A DNA stretch of 27,569 nucleotides, taken from assembly GCA_902495545.1 (NCBI GenBank), contig CABUXM010000020.1, positions 1 to 27,569 on the forward strand, given 5' to 3'. Origin of the DNA: an uncultured Collinsella sp. (GTDB taxonomy: Bacteria; Actinomycetota; Coriobacteriia; Coriobacteriales; Coriobacteriaceae). The notes below the pieces were generated by a model, which saw only the letters and a program-made list of their open reading frames with translations, made no database searches and was not told the DNA's origin. This document shows positions 24,724 to 27,569 of the stretch, piece after piece (position 1 is the stretch's first letter; the number at the start of each line of letters is the position of its first letter). A program made the translations under genes and the position numbers.

Positions 24724-25608
24724 ATGTCCGATATCGAGAATCCGGCAGGCGACACGCGCCCGATTGGCGTGTTCGATTCTGGTTTGGGCGGTCTGACGGT
24801 TGCGCGCGCCATCGCGACGGCGCTGCCGCACGAGTCCGTCTACTACTTCGGTGACACCAAACGCTGCCCCTACGGCACGCGCACCGAGGATGAGGTGCGC
24901 TCGTTTGCGTTGCAGGCGGGTCGTTGGCTTTCGAAGCACGACGTCAAGATTATGGTCATTGCCTGCAACACGGCGACCGCTGCGGCCTTGCGTCTGGCCC
25001 AGCAGGTGCTCGACGTTCCCGTGATCGGTGTGATCGCGCCGGGCGCACGCGCGGCAATCAACAGCACCCGCACGCGCCGGGTGGGCGTGCTCGCCACCAA
25101 CCTCACCATTCGCTCGGGCGCCTACACGCGCGCCATTCAGGATCTAGATGCCGGCGTCGATGTATATGGCTGTCCTGCCTCGAGCTTTGTCGAGGTTGTC
25201 GAACACGAGCTCGCCTCGGGTGCGCATCTGCAGGAACAGTGGCTTGAGAACGAGGACATCTTCGATACGCCTGCCGTGCGTGCGCTGGTGGGTGCCACGG
25301 TTGAGCCGCTGCGCGACCACGGTATCGATACCGTGGTGCTCGGCTGTACGCATTTTCCGCTGTTGGTGGGACCTATCCGCCATGCGCTGGGGCCTGGGGT
25401 GCGCGTCGTGAGTTCCGCCGAGGAGACCACACGCGAGCTGACCGATATCCTCACGCGCCGCGAGCAGCTGGCGGGCGACGCCGCCGAGCCGCAGCATCGT
25501 TTTGCCACGACGGCCGATAACATTGCCGAGTTTGCGGTGGCGGGCAGCTTTATCTTTGGTCAGCCGCTCAAGAGCATCGAACATATCGATATCGATGAGC
25601 TGAAATAG
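24724..25608 (+). CDS. murI: Glutamate racemase
   Basis: MurI interconverts L- and D-glutamate, supplying D-Glu for peptidoglycan. The 294 residues carry all signatures: GVFDSGLGGLTV near the start, YFGDTKRCPYGTR, the first catalytic cysteine Cys81 in IACNTATAAAL, and the second, Cys208, in VVLGCTHFPLL. No cofactor is required in this family. The length is about 20-30 residues above average because of short extensions at both ends. It follows the HAD gene by 51 bases with GAGGTA before the start. Confidence 0.96.
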   Translation: MSDIENPAGDTRPIGVFDSGLGGLTVARAIATALPHESVYYFGDTKRCPYGTRTEDEVRSFALQAGRWLSKHDVKIMVIACNTATAAALRLAQQVLDVPVIGVIAPGARAAINSTRTRRVGVLATNLTIRSGAYTRAIQDLDAGVDVYGCPASSFVEVVEHELASGAHLQEQWLENEDIFDTPAVRALVGATVEPLRDHGIDTVVLGCTHFPLLVGPIRHALGPGVRVVSSAEETTRELTDILTRREQLAGDAAEPQHRFATTADNIAEFAVAGSFIFGQPLKSIEHIDIDELK

Positions 25609-25662
25609 ATGTAAGGCAGCCGCCAAAGCCTTCGCCACATCTTTTGCCGAAAGGATATTTCT

Positions 25663-26388
25663 ATGGAGTACATGCAGGTCAACCGCGCCAACGGCCGCGC
25701 CGCCAACGAGTTGCGCCCCGTTAAGCTCACCCGTGGCGTCATGAAGCACGCCCACGGCTCGTGTTTGGCCGAATTCGGCGACACGCGCGTGCTGTGCGCC
25801 GCCACTATCGAGGAGGGCGTGCCGGGCTGGCGAAAGGGAGCTAAGGCCGGCTGGGTGACCGCGGAATACGCCATGCTGCCGACGTCGACCGGCAAGCGCT
25901 GCAAGCGCGAGCATGCCAACCGCAAGGGTCGCTCCATGGAGATCGAGCGCCTCATTGGCCGCAGCCTGCGTACCGTCGTCAACATGAAGGCGCTCGGCGA
26001 GTACACCGTCACCGTCGACTGCGATGTGATTCAGGCCGATGGCGGCACGCGTACAGCGAGCATCACCGGCGCCTGGGTGGCGCTGCACGACGCCCTCGCC
26101 ATGTGGGTCGAGGCGGGCAAGATCGAACGCATCCCGCTTATCGGCCAGGTGGCTGCCATCTCCATGGGCGTTGTCGACGGCAATACGCTGCTTGACCTCG
26201 ATTATTCCGAGGACAGCCATGCCGAGGTCGACATGAACCTCGTCGCCACCGAAACCGGTGAGATGATCGAGCTCCAGGGCACCGGCGAGCAGGCGCCCTT
26301 CGACCGCAAACGCCTCAACGCCCTGCTCGACCTGGGCGACAAGGGTATCGCCGAGCTCATCGAGCTTCAGCGCCAAGCCATCGCCTAA
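25663..26388 (+). CDS. rph: Ribonuclease PH
   Basis: RNase PH is a phosphate-dependent 3' exonuclease that trims tRNA precursors. The 241 residues match the family throughout: NELRPVKLTRG, GSCLAEFGDTRVLCAAT, GWVTAEYAMLP, RSMEIERLIGRSLR, DCDVIQADGGTRTASITGA and EIQGTGEQAPF-like LQGTGEQAPFDR. The ATG at 25663 has AAAGGA upstream. It is followed by rdgB and dtd, a quality-control grouping seen in many bacteria, although a hairpin with a T-run separates it from rdgB. Confidence 0.96.
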   Translation: MEYMQVNRANGRAANELRPVKLTRGVMKHAHGSCLAEFGDTRVLCAATIEEGVPGWRKGAKAGWVTAEYAMLPTSTGKRCKREHANRKGRSMEIERLIGRSLRTVVNMKALGEYTVTVDCDVIQADGGTRTASITGAWVALHDALAMWVEAGKIERIPLIGQVAAISMGVVDGNTLLDLDYSEDSHAEVDMNLVATETGEMIELQGTGEQAPFDRKRLNALLDLGDKGIAELIELQRQAIA

Positions 26389-26425
26389 CCTGCCAAATAG
26401 GGACAGGTTTATTTTGGTAGGTTTT
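26388..26425 (+). terminator. Possible terminator after rph
   Basis: ACCTGCCAAATA (26388-26399) pairs imperfectly with TATTTTGGTAGGT (26410-26422), one mismatch and one bulge, and TTT follows. It overlaps the rph stop codon and may reduce read-through into rdgB. Confidence 0.55.
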
Positions 26426-26438
26426 ATCTGCGGAAATG

Positions 26439-26502
26439 CTGCGTTGAAAGGTCTGATTGCCTGAGAGGGGAGAGGCCAAGTGCCCGAACGCCCCTCACGC
26501 AG
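26439..26502 (+). promoter_or_regulatory. Structured leader before rdgB (no known class)
   Basis: CTGCGT (26439-26444) and ACGCAG (26497-26502) could close a stem containing GAGGGG paired with CCCCTC. I do not recognise a known riboswitch in it. The rdgB ribosome binding site AAGGAGG starts 16 bases later. Confidence 0.3.
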
Positions 26503-26529
26503 CTTGCTATAGAGACAAGGAGGCCAGTT

Positions 26530-27171
26530 ATGGCACTTGAGAAGATCGACATCGACACTCTCGACCCGGCTGCAACTATCGTCGTGGCAACCGGCAACGC
26601 CCATAAGCTCACCGAGATCGAGGCCATTTTGGGCAAGGTCATGCCCGAGGTACGCTTTGTGGCGCTCGGTCAGCTGGGCGATTTTGAGGACCCCGAGGAA
26701 AACGGCACAACGTTTTTGGAGAACGCGATCATCAAGGCGCAGGCTGCCGTCGAAGAGACGGGGCTCATGGCCATTGCCGACGATTCGGGCTTGGTCGTTG
26801 ATGCCCTGGACGGCGAGCCGGGCGTGTATAGCGCGCGCTATGCGGGCGTGCATGGCGACGATGCCGCCAACAACGCCAAGCTGCTCGTTAACCTGGAAGG
26901 CGTGGCAGACGAGGATCGCACCGCGCGTTTTATAAGCGTCGTTGCGCTCATCGACACGGACGGCCTGGTCACCTATGGCGAGGGCGCCTGCGAGGGCGCT
27001 ATCGCACACGAGGGCCGCGGCGATCACGGCTTTGGCTACGACCCGCTGTTCCTGCCGGTCGACACGCCGGGCAAGACCATGGCCGAGCTGACGGCGGACG
27101 AGAAGAACGCCATCAGCCATCGTTTCCACGCGCTCGAGCATCTGTCCGCCAAACTGACGGGCGAGGAGTAG
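26530..27171 (+). CDS. rdgB: XTP/dITP diphosphatase (non-canonical purine NTP pyrophosphatase)
   Basis: RdgB hydrolyses deaminated purine triphosphates (ITP, dITP, XTP) to monophosphates and so keeps them out of DNA and RNA. The 213 residues contain the family's VVATGNAHKLTEI, ENGTTFLENAIIKA, ADDSGLVVDALDGEPGVYSA, GFGYDPLF and SHRFHAL. The N-terminus is about 15 residues longer than usual (MALEKIDIDTLDP). A strong AAGGAGG precedes the ATG. dtd begins three bases after its stop, so the two are co-transcribed. Confidence 0.95.
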   Translation: MALEKIDIDTLDPAATIVVATGNAHKLTEIEAILGKVMPEVRFVALGQLGDFEDPEENGTTFLENAIIKAQAAVEETGLMAIADDSGLVVDALDGEPGVYSARYAGVHGDDAANNAKLLVNLEGVADEDRTARFISVVALIDTDGLVTYGEGACEGAIAHEGRGDHGFGYDPLFLPVDTPGKTMAELTADEKNAISHRFHALEHLSAKLTGEE

Positions 27172-27174
27172 GCC

Positions 27175-27569
27175 GTGCGCGCGGTGGTGCAGCGCGTACT
27201 CAACGCCGGCGTGACGGTCGACGGCGAGTGCGTGGGCAAAATTGGGCGCGGCTATCTAGTGCTGCTGGGCGTGGGCCACGGCGACACGCGCGCCGAGGCT
27301 GATAAGCTGTGGGGCAAGCTCCGGGGCTTGCGCATCAACGAGGACGAGAACGGCAAGACCAACTTGGCACTGGCCGATGTCGACGGCGAGGTACTCGTGG
27401 TGTCGCAGTTCACGCTATTTGCCGACTGCCGCCACGGCCGCCGCCCATCGTTTACGGATGCCGGCGCCCCCGATGTCGCCAACGAGCTCTACGAGTACTT
27501 CTTGACGCTTGTGCGCGAGGACGTTGAGCACGTGGCGCACGGCATCTTTGGCGCCGACATGAAGGTCGA
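27175..27569 (+). CDS. dtd: D-aminoacyl-tRNA deacylase (3' end cut by window edge)
   Basis: Dtd removes D-amino acids (and glycine mischarged on tRNA-Ala) from tRNA. About 131 codons are visible, ending in GIFGADMKV, so only the last dozen residues, including the conserved Gly-Pro motif, are missing. Family motifs are VVQRVLNAGVTVDGE, GYLVLLGVGHGD, KLRGLRINEDENGK and the catalytic-region VVSQFTLFADCRHGRRPSF. The start is GTG at 27175, three bases after rdgB, whose last codons (GAGGAG) supply the ribosome binding site. D-Glu made by the nearby MurI is one possible source of D-amino acids, though that link is inference. Confidence 0.93.
   Translation, partial: MRAVVQRVLNAGVTVDGECVGKIGRGYLVLLGVGHGDTRAEADKLWGKLRGLRINEDENGKTNLALADVDGEVLVVSQFTLFADCRHGRRPSFTDAGAPDVANELYEYFLTLVREDVEHVAHGIFGADMKV

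Noticed and set aside
25144..27141. Minus-strand 665-codon open frame
   Set aside because: Antisense to murI, rph and rdgB, all of which are identified with confidence.

Overview
The window looks like chromosomal DNA of a high-GC, anaerobic, Gram-positive member of the Actinomycetota, most plausibly the Coriobacteriia (Collinsella or a relative). This is inferred from the GC-rich coding style, a pyruvate formate-lyase, a riboflavin ECF transporter under an FMN riboswitch, a cyclic-type arginine operon (argC-argJ-argB-argD) and the peptidoglycan genes. No database search was possible.

Layout. 1-4665 (minus strand) is a MarR regulator followed by two translationally coupled ABC exporter half-transporters that form a typical heterodimer; the last gene runs off the left edge. 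4666-5215 is a 550-base divergent intergenic region with a MarR operator-like palindrome, a 92-bp element with 15-bp inverted ends, and the pfl promoter and leader. 5216-7604 encodes pyruvate formate-lyase in two pieces: a 683-residue body with the Cys-Cys pair and a separate 83-residue protein carrying the glycyl-radical site. 7601-7823 is a large interrupted palindrome plus a second hairpin. 7839-9128 is an IS110-family transposase with a C-terminal helix-turn-helix, followed by about 500 noncoding bases that may hold its guide (bridge) RNA.

9622-14076 is a flavin module: promoter, FMN riboswitch, RibU, a fused double-ATPase EcfA, EcfT, and two tandem FMN-binding split-barrel proteins. 14334-19222 is argCJBD, making ornithine from glutamate, ending in a terminator. 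19223-20097 is a gene-poor stretch with an AT-rich inverted-repeat segment, duplicated tRNA 3' ends and an intact tRNA-Val on the minus strand. 20098-21978 is asparagine synthase with a clear terminator. 22091-27569 carries murE, a HAD phosphatase, murI, rph, rdgB and dtd (cut by the right edge), mixing wall-precursor synthesis with RNA, nucleotide and tRNA quality control.

The most unusual feature is the split pyruvate formate-lyase. Both pieces are intact, each has its own ribosome binding site, and together they account for the normal one-chain enzyme, so it looks like a natural two-subunit glycyl radical enzyme rather than a broken gene. Next are the IS110 transposase with an added helix-turn-helix, the 200-residue external insertion in the ABC exporter, the non-DAP-type MurE signature and the tRNA-Val remnant array.
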